The notes under the pieces were generated by a model, which was not told the origin of the DNA, searched no databases, and saw nothing but the letters and a program-made list of their open reading frames with translations. Position numbers and translations under genes: made by a program. From NCBI RefSeq assembly GCF_003854895.1, contig NZ_CP033966.1, positions 124,001 through 188,000 of the forward strand: a DNA stretch of 64,000 nucleotides, read 5' to 3'. The stretch comes from Pigmentiphaga sp. H8. Lineage in GTDB: Bacteria; Pseudomonadota; Gammaproteobacteria; Burkholderiales; Burkholderiaceae_B. Position 1 is the stretch's first letter. Each line of letters opens with the position of its first letter. Below are positions 26,283 through 33,968 of this stretch, piece after piece.

Positions 26283-27415
26283 CACCAGCCCCCGAAGCGC
26301 GGCCAGTGGGCTTCGACGCCGGTTCCGCCGGCCACGACGGCATAGGCGCCGTGCTGGGCGGCGGTGGCGCAGGCGTGGTTGGGCAGGATGCGCAGCAGGG
26401 TGCCCACCGGCAGCATGGGCGTGGCGGCGGGGTCGGTGCGGTGGCGGACGATGCCGTGTTCCTGGTTCGCGTCGATCATGACCAGGTCCTGCAGCGGCCG
26501 GCCTTCCAGGTCGCACACCAGGCCATAGCCCTGGTCCACCGGCTGCCTGGCCGTGCCGCGGTCGCGCGACATGGCCATCCAGCCCGCGTCGGTGATCAGC
26601 CAGCCCTTTTCCTCTTGATGGCCGATCACGGTGCACAGCACGGACAGGGCGATGTCGTCGGTCCGACAGACACCCAGACCGTTCATGACCAGGTCGAAGA
26701 ACACGAACACCCCGGCCCGCACCTCGGTGACGCCCTCCAGCGAGCGCGCGAAATGCGCGGTGGGGGTGCTGCCCACGCTGACGATCGGCGCCGCGTGGCC
26801 GGCTTCGCGCAGGCGCCGCGCGGCGCGGACCGCGCCCGCGCGCTCCTGCTCGGCCATGGCGACGATGGCCTCGGTGGAGCGGCAGTTGTAGGAATCGCCG
26901 GCATGGGCCAGCACGCCCGCTACCCAGGCGCCCTCGCCTTCGCGTCCGGACAGGCGGGCGGCGATCTTCAGCAGGATGGGGTCCTCGGGCTTGACGCCGG
27001 ACCGGTGCCCGTCGGTATCGATCTCGATCAGCACGGGCAGTTGCAGGCCATGGTCGCGCGCATAGGCGCTGGTGGCCGCCGCCGCCTCGGCGTTGTCCAG
27101 GATGAGCGTCAGCCGGGCGCCCCGCCGTGCCAGGCGCTCCACGTGCGGCAGTTTGGACGGCACGATGCCCACGGCATAAAGGATGTCGGTCCAGCCGTGG
27201 TCCAGGAAGTATTCGGCTTCCTTCAGCGTGGAGACGGTGATGGGCGTGCCCGCCGGGCCCAGGCGCCGCGCGACATCGGCGGACTTGTTGGTCTTGACGT
27301 GCGGCCGCAGCGCGACGCCGAACGGCGCCAGCCGCTCGCGCAGCCGCGCGATGTTGCGGTCCATCCGGTTCCGGTCCAGCACCAGGACCGGGGTTTCGAG
27401 TTCGTTCAGTTGCAT
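26282..27415 (-). CDS. D-threonine aldolase/D-serine (hydroxyaspartate) dehydratase-like PLP enzyme
   Basis: 377 aa fold-type III PLP enzyme. LETPVLVLDRNRMDRNI opens the barrel; RPHVKTNKSAD places the PLP lysine at K41. The C-terminal PNHACATAAQHGAY has the His-x-Cys metal ligands typical of DSD1-type D-serine or D-threo-3-hydroxyaspartate dehydratases and D-threonine aldolases. Activity therefore is Zn/Mn-assisted elimination or retro-aldol cleavage of a D-3-hydroxy-amino acid. The tight coupling to a RidA gene favours the dehydratase reaction, which yields an enamine. It follows a Bug gene by 13 bp in a LysR-controlled operon. Confidence 0.85.
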   Translation of the reverse strand: MQLNELETPVLVLDRNRMDRNIARLRERLAPFGVALRPHVKTNKSADVARRLGPAGTPITVSTLKEAEYFLDHGWTDILYAVGIVPSKLPHVERLARRGARLTLILDNAEAAAATSAYARDHGLQLPVLIEIDTDGHRSGVKPEDPILLKIAARLSGREGEGAWVAGVLAHAGDSYNCRSTEAIVAMAEQERAGAVRAARRLREAGHAAPIVSVGSTPTAHFARSLEGVTEVRAGVFVFFDLVMNGLGVCRTDDIALSVLCTVIGHQEEKGWLITDAGWMAMSRDRGTARQPVDQGYGLVCDLEGRPLQDLVMIDANQEHGIVRHRTDPAATPMLPVGTLLRILPNHACATAAQHGAYAVVAGGTGVEAHWPRFGGW

Positions 27416-27428
27416 GATGTGCCTGGGT

Positions 27429-28406
27429 TCAATCGATATAGACGTTCTTGGCCTCGAGTATGGGGCGCAGGCGGGAGATCTCGCTGTCCACCAGCCGGGC
27501 GAGGCGGCCAGGCGTATTGTCGGCGCGGGCGGGGAACTCCACGCCTACGTCGCGCATCTGCTTGACCAGCGCGGGGTCGGCCAGGGCGTCGTTGATGGCG
27601 GCGTTGAGCTTGTCGACGATGGCGGGCGGCGTGCCGCGCGGCGCGAACAGCGCGTTCCACGAGCGGAAGTCGATGGCGGTCCTGCCGCTGCTTTGCGCCG
27701 TGGCGACCTTGGGCAGGCCGGGGAAGGGCTCGCGCGTCAGCACGGCCACGGCCCGCACGCGTCCGCTGGCCGCTTGAGCCAGCGAGGTGGTGGTCTGGTC
27801 GCACATGAAGTCGGTCTCGCCGCCCATCAGTCCGGTCATGGCGGGCGCCACGCCCTTGTAGGGCACGTGCATGACCTCGGCCTTCATGTCGCTCAGCAGC
27901 AGCAGGCAGGCCAGGTGCGCGATCGAGCCCACGCCCGCGCTGCCGTACGACATCGTGGCCTTGTGGGCCTGGAGGTAGTCGGCGAACTGCGGGAAATCGT
28001 TGACCGGCAGGCTCTGCCTGACCAGCAGCAGCAACGGCGCCGACCCGACCTGGCCCAGGGGTTCGAAATCCTTGCGTGCGTCGTACAGCGGCTTGCGATA
28101 CATGATCATGTTGGCCGCATGCGTGCCTATGGTGCCGAAGCCTATGGTATAGCCGTCGGCGGCGGCGCGGGCCAGCTTCTGCATGCCGATCGAGCCGCCG
28201 GCGCCGCCCACGTTCTCGACCACGACCGAGACGCCCAGCCGCGGCCCCAGCTTGGCCGCCACGGCCCGCCCCAGCGCGTCGCTGGGACCGCCCGCGGGGA
28301 AGGGCATGATCAGGGTGACGGGCTTCTCGGGCCAGGCCTGGGCGCAGGCGGAAGAGGTGGCGGCGAGCGCGAACAGCGCCCCCGCGGCAATGGCGGCGAT
28401 TTTCAT
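27429..28406 (-). CDS. Bug/TctC-family periplasmic solute-binding protein
   Basis: 325 aa; signal peptide 1-23 (ACA-QAWPEKP). Loop PFPAGGPSDALGRAV, AAADGYTIG (variant of APDGYTL), HVPYKGVAPAMTGLMGGET. The pocket segment DQTTTSLAQAASG is polar. Strong CCAGGAGTCCCC site before the ATG. Lies between an HAD hydrolase and the D-hydroxy-amino-acid enzyme, so its ligand could be a D-amino or hydroxy acid; that is inference from position. Confidence 0.92.
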   Translation of the reverse strand: MKIAAIAAGALFALAATSSACAQAWPEKPVTLIMPFPAGGPSDALGRAVAAKLGPRLGVSVVVENVGGAGGSIGMQKLARAAADGYTIGFGTIGTHAANMIMYRKPLYDARKDFEPLGQVGSAPLLLLVRQSLPVNDFPQFADYLQAHKATMSYGSAGVGSIAHLACLLLLSDMKAEVMHVPYKGVAPAMTGLMGGETDFMCDQTTTSLAQAASGRVRAVAVLTREPFPGLPKVATAQSSGRTAIDFRSWNALFAPRGTPPAIVDKLNAAINDALADPALVKQMRDVGVEFPARADNTPGRLARLVDSEISRLRPILEAKNVYID

Positions 28407-28449
28407 GGGGACTCCTGGAAGGGGAAAGGTCCGGCGGCGTTGGGGGTTG

Positions 28450-29088
28450 TCAGCCGCGCCGGGGGCTGTTGGCGAGTTCCAGCACCGGCAGGATGCCGCG
28501 CGCTTCCTGGCGCGCGGCCGGCGCGCCCTCGGGTAGCGCCAGGCCCACGCGGTTGTGCCAGAAGGTGTCCATGCCGACGGCCGAGGTGCCGAACAGGTCG
28601 TAGCCGGATCCGGCCACGAACAGCGTGTTGCCGGGCTGGGCGCCCAGTTCCTGCAGGGCCAGGCGATAGGGGCGGGGGTCGGGCTTGTAGTAGCCGGCCC
28701 GTTCGGAGGTCACGACCACGTCCATGGAGACGTCCAGGAGGCCGGCGGCCAGTCGGCCCAGCCGCTCCGAGCAATTGGTGACCACGCCCAGCCGGTGCGT
28801 GCCGCGCAGGCTTTCCAGCACCGTCGCCACGCCGTCCCAGGGGGCGAGTTCGGCCCAGCGTTCCTCGAGCGCGTCGGCGGCGGCCAGCGGCAGGCCGGTC
28901 TCGGCCGCGGCTTCCCGCACCAGGGTCTCGTACGGCCGGTAGGCGCCGCAGGCATAGGTTCGCTTCAGGTAGGCGGCGCGCCAGGCACGGCCCGCTTCCT
29001 CGCCGCCGGCCGCGCTGTTCCACAGGGTCCAGGAGTCGAGCAGCGCGGTCAGCAGGTCGAACAGGACGAAATCGTATTGGCGTGTCAT
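28450..29088 (-). CDS. HAD-superfamily hydrolase (haloacid dehalogenase-like)
   Basis: 212 aa from ATG 29088, placed so that motif I FDLLTALLDS starts at residue 8 as in 2-haloacid dehalogenases; an in-frame start at 29112 is possible. Motif I has Asp followed by L-L-T rather than the D-x-D of phosphatases, motif II is VVTNCSE, motif III the Lys in GYYKPDPRPY, motif IV VAGSGYDLFGTSAVGMDTFW. The missing second Asp of motif I argues against a phosphatase and for a dehalogenase-type or other C-X hydrolase. First gene of the operon divergent from lysR. Confidence 0.82.
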   Translation of the reverse strand: MTRQYDFVLFDLLTALLDSWTLWNSAAGGEEAGRAWRAAYLKRTYACGAYRPYETLVREAAAETGLPLAAADALEERWAELAPWDGVATVLESLRGTHRLGVVTNCSERLGRLAAGLLDVSMDVVVTSERAGYYKPDPRPYRLALQELGAQPGNTLFVAGSGYDLFGTSAVGMDTFWHNRVGLALPEGAPAARQEARGILPVLELANSPRRG

Positions 29089-29112
29089 GGCGATCCGGAA
29101 AAGGTTGATCAA

Positions 29113-29188
29113 TGATGGCCAGTTTAGGAGTCGCGCGGCCGTCTGTGGTTAATGGAATAGAATTTCTTCATTCACCAAAAGGTTAATA
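29113..29188. promoter_or_regulatory. Divergent HAD/LysR control region with T-N11-A palindrome
   Basis: GAAT-N11-ATTC at 29155-29173 is a textbook LysR box (T58 and A70 separated by 11). GGTTAAT occurs twice in direct orientation, at 29147-29153 and 29181-29187. The region is AT-rich compared with the flanking genes and lies directly before the LysR ATG, which suggests autoregulation plus control of the HAD-Bug-DSD-RidA operon. Confidence 0.6.
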
Positions 29189-30130
29189 ATGAAGCTGGAC
29201 ATCGACGACCTGCGCTTCATCCTGGCGCTGGACCGGGTAGGCAGCCTGGCCGCCCTGGCGCGCGAGGAAAACGTCACCCCGCCCGCGGTCACCAAGCGCC
29301 TCGGCCAGCTCGAGGCGCGGCTGGGCGTGCGCCTGGCGATGCGCACCACGCGCCGCCTGCAGCTGACGCACGAGGGGCACCTGCTGGCCCAGCACGCCAC
29401 CGGGGTCATCGAGCGCATGCAGGCCATCGAGGAAGCCTTGCAGCAGCGCAGCCAGGTGGTGGCGGGCAAGCTGAAGGTGCACGGCCCGTTCGGCTTCGGC
29501 CGCCAGCACCTCGCGCCGCTGCTGGACGCGTTTCGCGCCGGCCATCCGCAGGTCGAGGTCCAGCTCTTCCTGTCCGACAACCTCATGCTGCCCAGCCAGC
29601 CCGTGCATGGACGCGATGCCTTCGACGTGCTGGTCAGCATCGGCGAGATACCCGACTCGCGCTGGGTGGCGCACCGGCTGGCGCCCAACCGGCGCGTGCT
29701 GTGCGCCGCGCCGGCCTATCTGCGCGGCGCGCCCGCCATCGAAAGCCCCGCCGACCTGGCGCGGCACGCCTGCCTGGTGCTGCGCGAGAACGACGAGGAC
29801 GTGACGCTGTGGCGCTTCACGCAGCGTGAAGGAAGGGGCGAGCCCCGCCTGCATACGGTGCGCGTGCATCCCGCCATGGAAAGCAACGACGGCGAGGTCA
29901 TCCGCCAGTGGTGCCTGGCCGGCCGCGGCATCATGGTGCGCTCGGAATGGGACGTGGCCGCCGCCGTGGCCGATGGATCGCTGGTGGCGCTGCTGCCGCG
30001 CCACCGGCTGCCCGACGCCGACGTGACGGCGCTGGTGCCGCAGTCGCGCATCGCCTCGGCGCGCGCCCGGCTGTTCGTCGACATGCTGAAGAAGGCCTTC
30101 CGGCCCCGGCCGCCGTGGCGTCCGGCATGA
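29189..30130 (+). CDS. LysR-family regulator (DsdC/AmpR-like)
   Basis: 313 aa. MKLDIDDLRFILALDRVGSLAALAREENVTPPAVTKRLGQLEARLGVRLAMRTTRRLQLTHEG is the winged-helix domain of the large CrgA/AmpR-like branch; the effector domain includes KLKVHGPFGFGRQHLAPLLDAF and ends with a basic proline-rich tail. Divergent from the HAD-Bug-DSD-RidA operon and most likely its regulator. Confidence 0.92.
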   Translation: MKLDIDDLRFILALDRVGSLAALAREENVTPPAVTKRLGQLEARLGVRLAMRTTRRLQLTHEGHLLAQHATGVIERMQAIEEALQQRSQVVAGKLKVHGPFGFGRQHLAPLLDAFRAGHPQVEVQLFLSDNLMLPSQPVHGRDAFDVLVSIGEIPDSRWVAHRLAPNRRVLCAAPAYLRGAPAIESPADLARHACLVLRENDEDVTLWRFTQREGRGEPRLHTVRVHPAMESNDGEVIRQWCLAGRGIMVRSEWDVAAAVADGSLVALLPRHRLPDADVTALVPQSRIASARARLFVDMLKKAFRPRPPWRPA

Positions 30131-30156
30131 CGGCGCGAACGCCGGGACCCGTCCTC

Positions 30157-30191
30157 TACAATGCATCCGCATTTCCGCCCGGAGGCCCGCC
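30157..30191 (+). promoter_or_regulatory. Promoter -10 and ribosome site of the MarR gene
   Basis: TACAAT at 30157-30162 is a near-consensus -10 box, and GGAGG at 30181-30185 a full Shine-Dalgarno sequence. The distance between them is short, leaving a leader of about 20 nt, and GGAGG lies 6 nt before the CTG at 30192. Together they support translation starting at that CTG. Confidence 0.55.
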
Positions 30192-30626
30192 CTGAGAACC
30201 CCCAAGCCTTTCGACCTGCGCCGCCATCTTCCCCATCTGCTGCGCCGCGCCCACTTCGAGGCCGAGGCCCTGTTCGCCAGCATGTCCGACGAGGGCGCGA
30301 CGTCGCGCCAGATGGCGCTGCTGGTGGCCGTCCACCAGATGCCGGGCGCCTCGCAAAGCCAGGTCGCGCAGGCCATCGGGCTGGACCTGAACACATGTAG
30401 CGATCTCGTGGCGCGCACGACCGCCAAGGGCTACCTGGTCCGCCGCCGCTCGGAAACCGACCGGCGGACCTTCTGCCTGGACCTGACGGAAATCGGCCGC
30501 GAGGTCATGGCGGCCTCGGTCGCCGTCGCGCCCCGGTACCAGGCCCGGCTGGCCGAGCGGCTGGACAAGGGCGAGCGCGAGCAGCTCACCGCCCTGTTGC
30601 GCAAGATGCTGGGTTTCGACGAATAG
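30192..30626 (+). CDS. MarR-family regulator, probable CTG start
   Basis: 144 aa if started at CTG 30192. The helix-turn-helix and wing are clear: MALLVAVHQMPGASQSQVAQAIGLDLNTCSDLVARTTAKGYLVRRRSETDRRTFCLDLTEIG. A normal MarR needs an N-terminal dimerisation helix; that helix (FDLRRHLPHLLRRAHFEAEALFASMSDE) is encoded upstream of the first ATG (30282), and no ATG, GTG or TTG precedes it in frame. GGAGG sits 6 nt before the CTG. Starting at ATG 30282 would give 114 aa lacking helix 1. It probably controls the next two genes, which follow on the same strand. Confidence 0.78.
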   Translation: MRTPKPFDLRRHLPHLLRRAHFEAEALFASMSDEGATSRQMALLVAVHQMPGASQSQVAQAIGLDLNTCSDLVARTTAKGYLVRRRSETDRRTFCLDLTEIGREVMAASVAVAPRYQARLAERLDKGEREQLTALLRKMLGFDE

Positions 30627-30721
30627 CAGCCGCCGGCGTTTCCGGGATTCTCCTGATCGCAAGAAACTACGTATTCGTATTAAATGCGGCGTTGCATGTC
30701 TTCTACGAAGGGCTCTCATCC
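30627..30721. promoter_or_regulatory. Putative MarR operator/promoter before Rid-like gene
   Basis: The stretch around 30670-30683 is AT-rich and contains TACG-N4-CGTA, a small inverted repeat next to TATTAAAT-like sequence that could serve as a -10. MarR proteins bind such short palindromes at their target promoters. Weak evidence. Confidence 0.35.
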
Positions 30722-31492
30722 ATGGCGGAACTCATCGCATTCGCTCCGGGCAACTATCGCTACCTGCCCGGAGGATTCCAGTACAGCGCCGCCGTCATCG
30801 CCGACGCGGGCCATGCCATCGAGCGGGCGCGATTTGCCCGGCCGGTGCCGCTGGCCGAGGGCTTCGGCCGCATCCGCGACCATCTGGCGGCCGTGGGCCG
30901 GCCGCCTACCGCGCTGTGCGCCTGCGAGCTGCGCTCGCCCGCGCCCATGAGCGAACCCGAGTTCGTCGCCTTCAACCGCCGCTACGTGCAGCCGCTGGCC
31001 GAGTGGGGGTTGTTCAAGGACGAGGCGAATCCCGTCGCACGATGCAACCTGATCCCGGAAGCCGATGCGCCCGCCGAACCGGGTTTCTACGCGTTCAGCT
31101 ACACCGTGCCCACGCAAACGGAGGGCCCGGCCGATTTCGTGACCTCGGGCGCGGCCGAATGTCCGGACCGGCCCAACTACCGCGCAAGCATCGTGCGGTT
31201 GGGGGAAACCTCGCCCGATGCGCTGATCGACAAGCTGCGCTTCGCGCTGGGCGACCTGCAATCGCGCTTCGACGCGCTGGGCGTGTCGGCGCACGACGTC
31301 ACGGACATGAGCCTGTACACCGTCCATGACCTGTATCCGGCCATCGCGTCGGAGTTCGCGCGCCGCGGCCTGCTCGCGGGCGGGCTGGACTGGCACTGGG
31401 TGCGGCCGCCGGTGTGCGATATCGAGATAGAAGTCGATGCCCGGCGCGTATCGCGTCAGGTGCTGTTGCCATCCTTCCGGAGTGCTTCATGA
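30722..31492 (+). CDS. Rid-like two-part protein, possible 2-aminomuconate-type deaminase
   Basis: 256 aa from ATG 30722 (GAAGGG 9 nt upstream). The C-terminal third, LRFALGDLQSRFDALGVSAHDVTDMSLYTVHDLYPAIASEFARRG with IEIEVDARRV at the end, reads like a RidA/YjgF subunit. The first part (FAPGNYRYLPGGFQYSAAVIAD ... ACELRSPAPMSEPEFVAFNRRYVQPLAEWG) is a distinct N-terminal region. From memory this layout recalls CnbZ-type 2-amino-5-chloromuconate deaminases, but I cannot verify that. The gene overlaps the following Bug gene by ATGA and follows a MarR gene, so it probably deaminates an enamine intermediate of an imported compound. Confidence 0.55.
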   Translation: MAELIAFAPGNYRYLPGGFQYSAAVIADAGHAIERARFARPVPLAEGFGRIRDHLAAVGRPPTALCACELRSPAPMSEPEFVAFNRRYVQPLAEWGLFKDEANPVARCNLIPEADAPAEPGFYAFSYTVPTQTEGPADFVTSGAAECPDRPNYRASIVRLGETSPDALIDKLRFALGDLQSRFDALGVSAHDVTDMSLYTVHDLYPAIASEFARRGLLAGGLDWHWVRPPVCDIEIEVDARRVSRQVLLPSFRSAS

Positions 31493-32463
31493 CATCGCTG
31501 CGCGTAGTGCGTCACCTGCTTGCCGCCACCCTGCTGGCGCTGCCCTGCGCCGTTCCGGCCGCCGCGCCGGCGGTGCCGGGGCCGGTCAGGATACTGGTCG
31601 GCTTTCCCGCCGGCGGCACCATCGATGTGGTCGCGCGGCTGGTGGCCGAGCAGATGCAGGGCGACCTGGGCGTGCCCGTGGTGGTCGAGACCCTGGCCGG
31701 CGCGGGCGGACAACTGGCGGCCCAGGCGCTCAAGCGCGCCGCGCCGGACGGCCGTACGCTGATGGTCGCGCCCGACCATACCGCCGTCATCGTGCCGCTG
31801 ACCGTGGCTAAGCCCGGCTTCGACAGCCGGACGGACTTCGCGCCGGTCGGCATGGTGGCCGACTACGCGGGGGCGCTGGCCGTCAGCCAAGCGAGCGGTA
31901 TCAAGGACCTGCGCGACCTGATGCGCCACGTGCAGGCGCATCCGTCGGCCGGCGGCGTGGGCGTTTCAGCCCCGGGAAGCAAGCCGCAGTTCCAGCTGGA
32001 CGCGCTGGCCAGGTTGCAAAAGCTGCCCTTGTCGGCGGTGCCCTATCGCGGTTCGGTGCCCATGGTGCAGGACCTGGCCGGGGGACACATCGCGGCGGGC
32101 ATCACGGCACTGGGCGATTTCCTGGAGTTCCATCGCGCCGGCAAGCTGCGCGTGATCGCCGTGACGGGCGAGCGTCGCTCCGGCCTGCTGCCCGAGGTGC
32201 CCACGGCGGCCGAGTCGGGCTATCCGCTGCGGCTGGATTTCTGGGTGGGCCTGTTCGCGCCGGCAGGAACGCCGCAACCGCTGGTCGCCCGCTTCAATGC
32301 CGCGCTGAACCAGGCGCTGGACGTGCCCAAGGTGCGCGAGCGCATGGCGGCGGTGGTGTTCGATCCCCGGCCCGGCCCGCCGTCGGCCTTGCGGCAGCGC
32401 ATCGCCTCGGAGCTGGAGCAGTGGGAGCCCATCATTGCCGCCTCGGGTTGGGTCAGGCAATGA
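31489..32463 (+). CDS. Bug/TctC-family periplasmic solute-binding protein
   Basis: 324 aa; ATG 31489 overlaps the previous stop (ATGA). Signal peptide ends about residue 25 (VPAAAPA). It lacks the usual YPDKPI start, having VPGPVRILVGFPAGGTIDVVARLV; AAPDGRTLM replaces AAPDGYTLL, and AVPYRGSVPMVQDLAGGHI replaces HVPYKG. It is among the more diverged Bug proteins in the window, like the paralogues at 7.2 kb and 51.3 kb. It follows the Rid-like protein in one transcription unit. Confidence 0.9.
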   Translation: MTSLRVVRHLLAATLLALPCAVPAAAPAVPGPVRILVGFPAGGTIDVVARLVAEQMQGDLGVPVVVETLAGAGGQLAAQALKRAAPDGRTLMVAPDHTAVIVPLTVAKPGFDSRTDFAPVGMVADYAGALAVSQASGIKDLRDLMRHVQAHPSAGGVGVSAPGSKPQFQLDALARLQKLPLSAVPYRGSVPMVQDLAGGHIAAGITALGDFLEFHRAGKLRVIAVTGERRSGLLPEVPTAAESGYPLRLDFWVGLFAPAGTPQPLVARFNAALNQALDVPKVRERMAAVVFDPRPGPPSALRQRIASELEQWEPIIAASGWVRQ

Positions 32464-32484
32464 CGGGCGCCAAGGGCCGGCGCT

Positions 32485-33723
32485 TCAGTCCAGGGTAAGC
32501 CGGCGGTAGTAGTTCGGCAGCGCGAACAGCGCGCCGTGCACCCGCGCGTTGTAGTACTCCAGGTCGTCGATCCCGCGTTCCTCCAGGCGCGCGTGGATCG
32601 TTTCGCCCGGCACCGCGTCCGGGTCCAGCGCGTCCGAAGCCACCGCCAGGCCCCAGTAGGTGCCGTATAGCGGGATGTGTACGCCGTAGGGCCGCACGTG
32701 CGCGAACTGGCCGCGCAGCGTCCCGCACAGCTCGCGCACCTGCTCCGGCTGGTGGAAGGGCGAACCCATGTGCAGCACCAGGGCCCCGCCCGGCGCCAGC
32801 GCATGCTTGCAGCCGCGGAAGAACTCGGGGGTATAGAGCGGTCCTGCCGGCGTGTCCGGATCGGTCAGGTCGAGCAGGATCAGGTCATAGCGGTCGGACG
32901 TGCGCGCAAGGAAGTCCACGCCGTTCTCGACCAGCACCGTGGCGCGCGGATCGTCCAGGGCACCGCGATGGATCTTCTGCAGATACCGGCGCGCCACGTC
33001 GATGACCTCGCTGTCCAGGTCGACCAGCGTGGCCTGTTCGATGCCGCGATGCTTGAGTAATTCCTCCAGCGCGCCGCCGTCGCCGCCGCCTATGATCAGG
33101 GCGGACCGCGGCGCGGGGTGGGCCGTGGCGGCGGGATGCACCAGGGCCTCGTGATAGAAGAATTCCTCGGCCTCGGAGGTCATGTAGCGGCCGTCCAGCC
33201 GCAGGGTGCGGCCCAGCGTCGCGGACTCCAGCAGTTCCAGCCTTTGGTAGGCGGTCTGCCGGCTGAGGATGCGGCGATCGAAGCGAAAGCCGAAATATGC
33301 CTGGCCGGCGACGTCCTCGAACACCAGTTCGCCCGCGTCCGCCGGACCGTCGACGTCGCCGCGGCTCAGGTGCTGGCGCTGCATGTCGCTCGGCCGGAAG
33401 GCTTCCACCAGCGCTTTCATCAGCGCCTCGGCCTTGCGCGAATTGTCTTCCTGGAAATTGCAGACGTAGACGTCCAGCGTCACGCCGTTGCGTTCGGGCC
33501 AGGTATGGACGGCCAGGTGCGATTCGGCCAGCAGCAGCATGCCCGTCACGCCGCCGGGCTGGCCTTGGAACTCGGGAAAGGTGTGCCACTTTTCGTCGAC
33601 CAGGGTGAGTCCGGCGTCGAGCGTGTGGCGGCGGCAAAGGTGCGCCAGGGTTTCGGCGTCCGTCATCAGGACGGTATCGCAGGCGCAATGATAAAGATCT
33701 GCGGTAAGGTGCAGGCCTTGCAT
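32485..33723 (-). CDS. speD-speE: Fused S-adenosylmethionine decarboxylase-spermidine synthase
   Basis: 412 aa. Residues about 1-115 are a class 1b SpeD: GMLLLAESHLAVHTWPE has the self-cleavage Ser68 that becomes the pyruvoyl cofactor, His73 and Cys88 (in DVYVCNF) at the +5 and +20 spacing of Thermotoga SpeD. Residues about 130-412 are a spermidine synthase: ALIIGGGDGGALEELLKH binds decarboxylated AdoMet and LLDLTDPDTPAGPLYTPEFF holds the catalytic Asp. One polypeptide would make dcAdoMet and transfer its aminopropyl group to putrescine. Bacteria normally encode these separately. SpeD homologues fused to SpeE have in some cases become ornithine or arginine decarboxylases, so the substrate is not certain. 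AAGGAG precedes the ATG. Confidence 0.9.
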   Translation of the reverse strand: MQGLHLTADLYHCACDTVLMTDAETLAHLCRRHTLDAGLTLVDEKWHTFPEFQGQPGGVTGMLLLAESHLAVHTWPERNGVTLDVYVCNFQEDNSRKAEALMKALVEAFRPSDMQRQHLSRGDVDGPADAGELVFEDVAGQAYFGFRFDRRILSRQTAYQRLELLESATLGRTLRLDGRYMTSEAEEFFYHEALVHPAATAHPAPRSALIIGGGDGGALEELLKHRGIEQATLVDLDSEVIDVARRYLQKIHRGALDDPRATVLVENGVDFLARTSDRYDLILLDLTDPDTPAGPLYTPEFFRGCKHALAPGGALVLHMGSPFHQPEQVRELCGTLRGQFAHVRPYGVHIPLYGTYWGLAVASDALDPDAVPGETIHARLEERGIDDLEYYNARVHGALFALPNYYRRLTLD

Positions 33724-33897
33724 GGTGTCGATGCTCCTTGGAAAAGAGTCTTGCGACCAAGGGGATGGGCACTACGAAAGCCCGGAAACCAGAGGCTTCC
33801 GATTCGAGCGGCGATGGCCCGTTCCGTGCGGAACGGCTGGGCAAAAATGGCCGAGTCTACCCCAACCCATCTGGATGTGCGAGACGGGCGCAACGCG
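33724..33897 (-). promoter_or_regulatory. speD-speE leader/promoter region
   Basis: About 170 bp without a gene, upstream of the fusion. It contains CCGTTCCG-TG-CGGAACGG (33819-33836), an 8-bp stem with a 2-nt spacer, which could be an operator or a leader hairpin. AAGGAG lies about 9 nt before the start codon. No polyamine-responsive leader peptide is evident. Confidence 0.4.
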
Positions 33898-33925
33898 AAA
33901 AAAAACCCCTCGCCGGGGCGAGGGG
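33898..33925 (-). terminator. Rho-independent terminator of the nadX-Bug operon
   Basis: Read on the - strand, CCCCTCGCC and GGCGAGGGG form a perfect 9-bp stem with a 2-nt centre, followed by eight T. It begins about 43 bp after the Bug stop. The best terminator in the window. Confidence 0.92.
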
Positions 33926-33968
33926 TCGTCGGTGATGCATGCGCGGGGCGCAGGCCCCGAGGCGTTCG

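Noticed and set aside
30161..30400. Short + strand frame starting at ATG 30161
   Set aside because: Proline/arginine-rich with no family features, and it runs through the MarR helix-turn-helix in the wrong frame.
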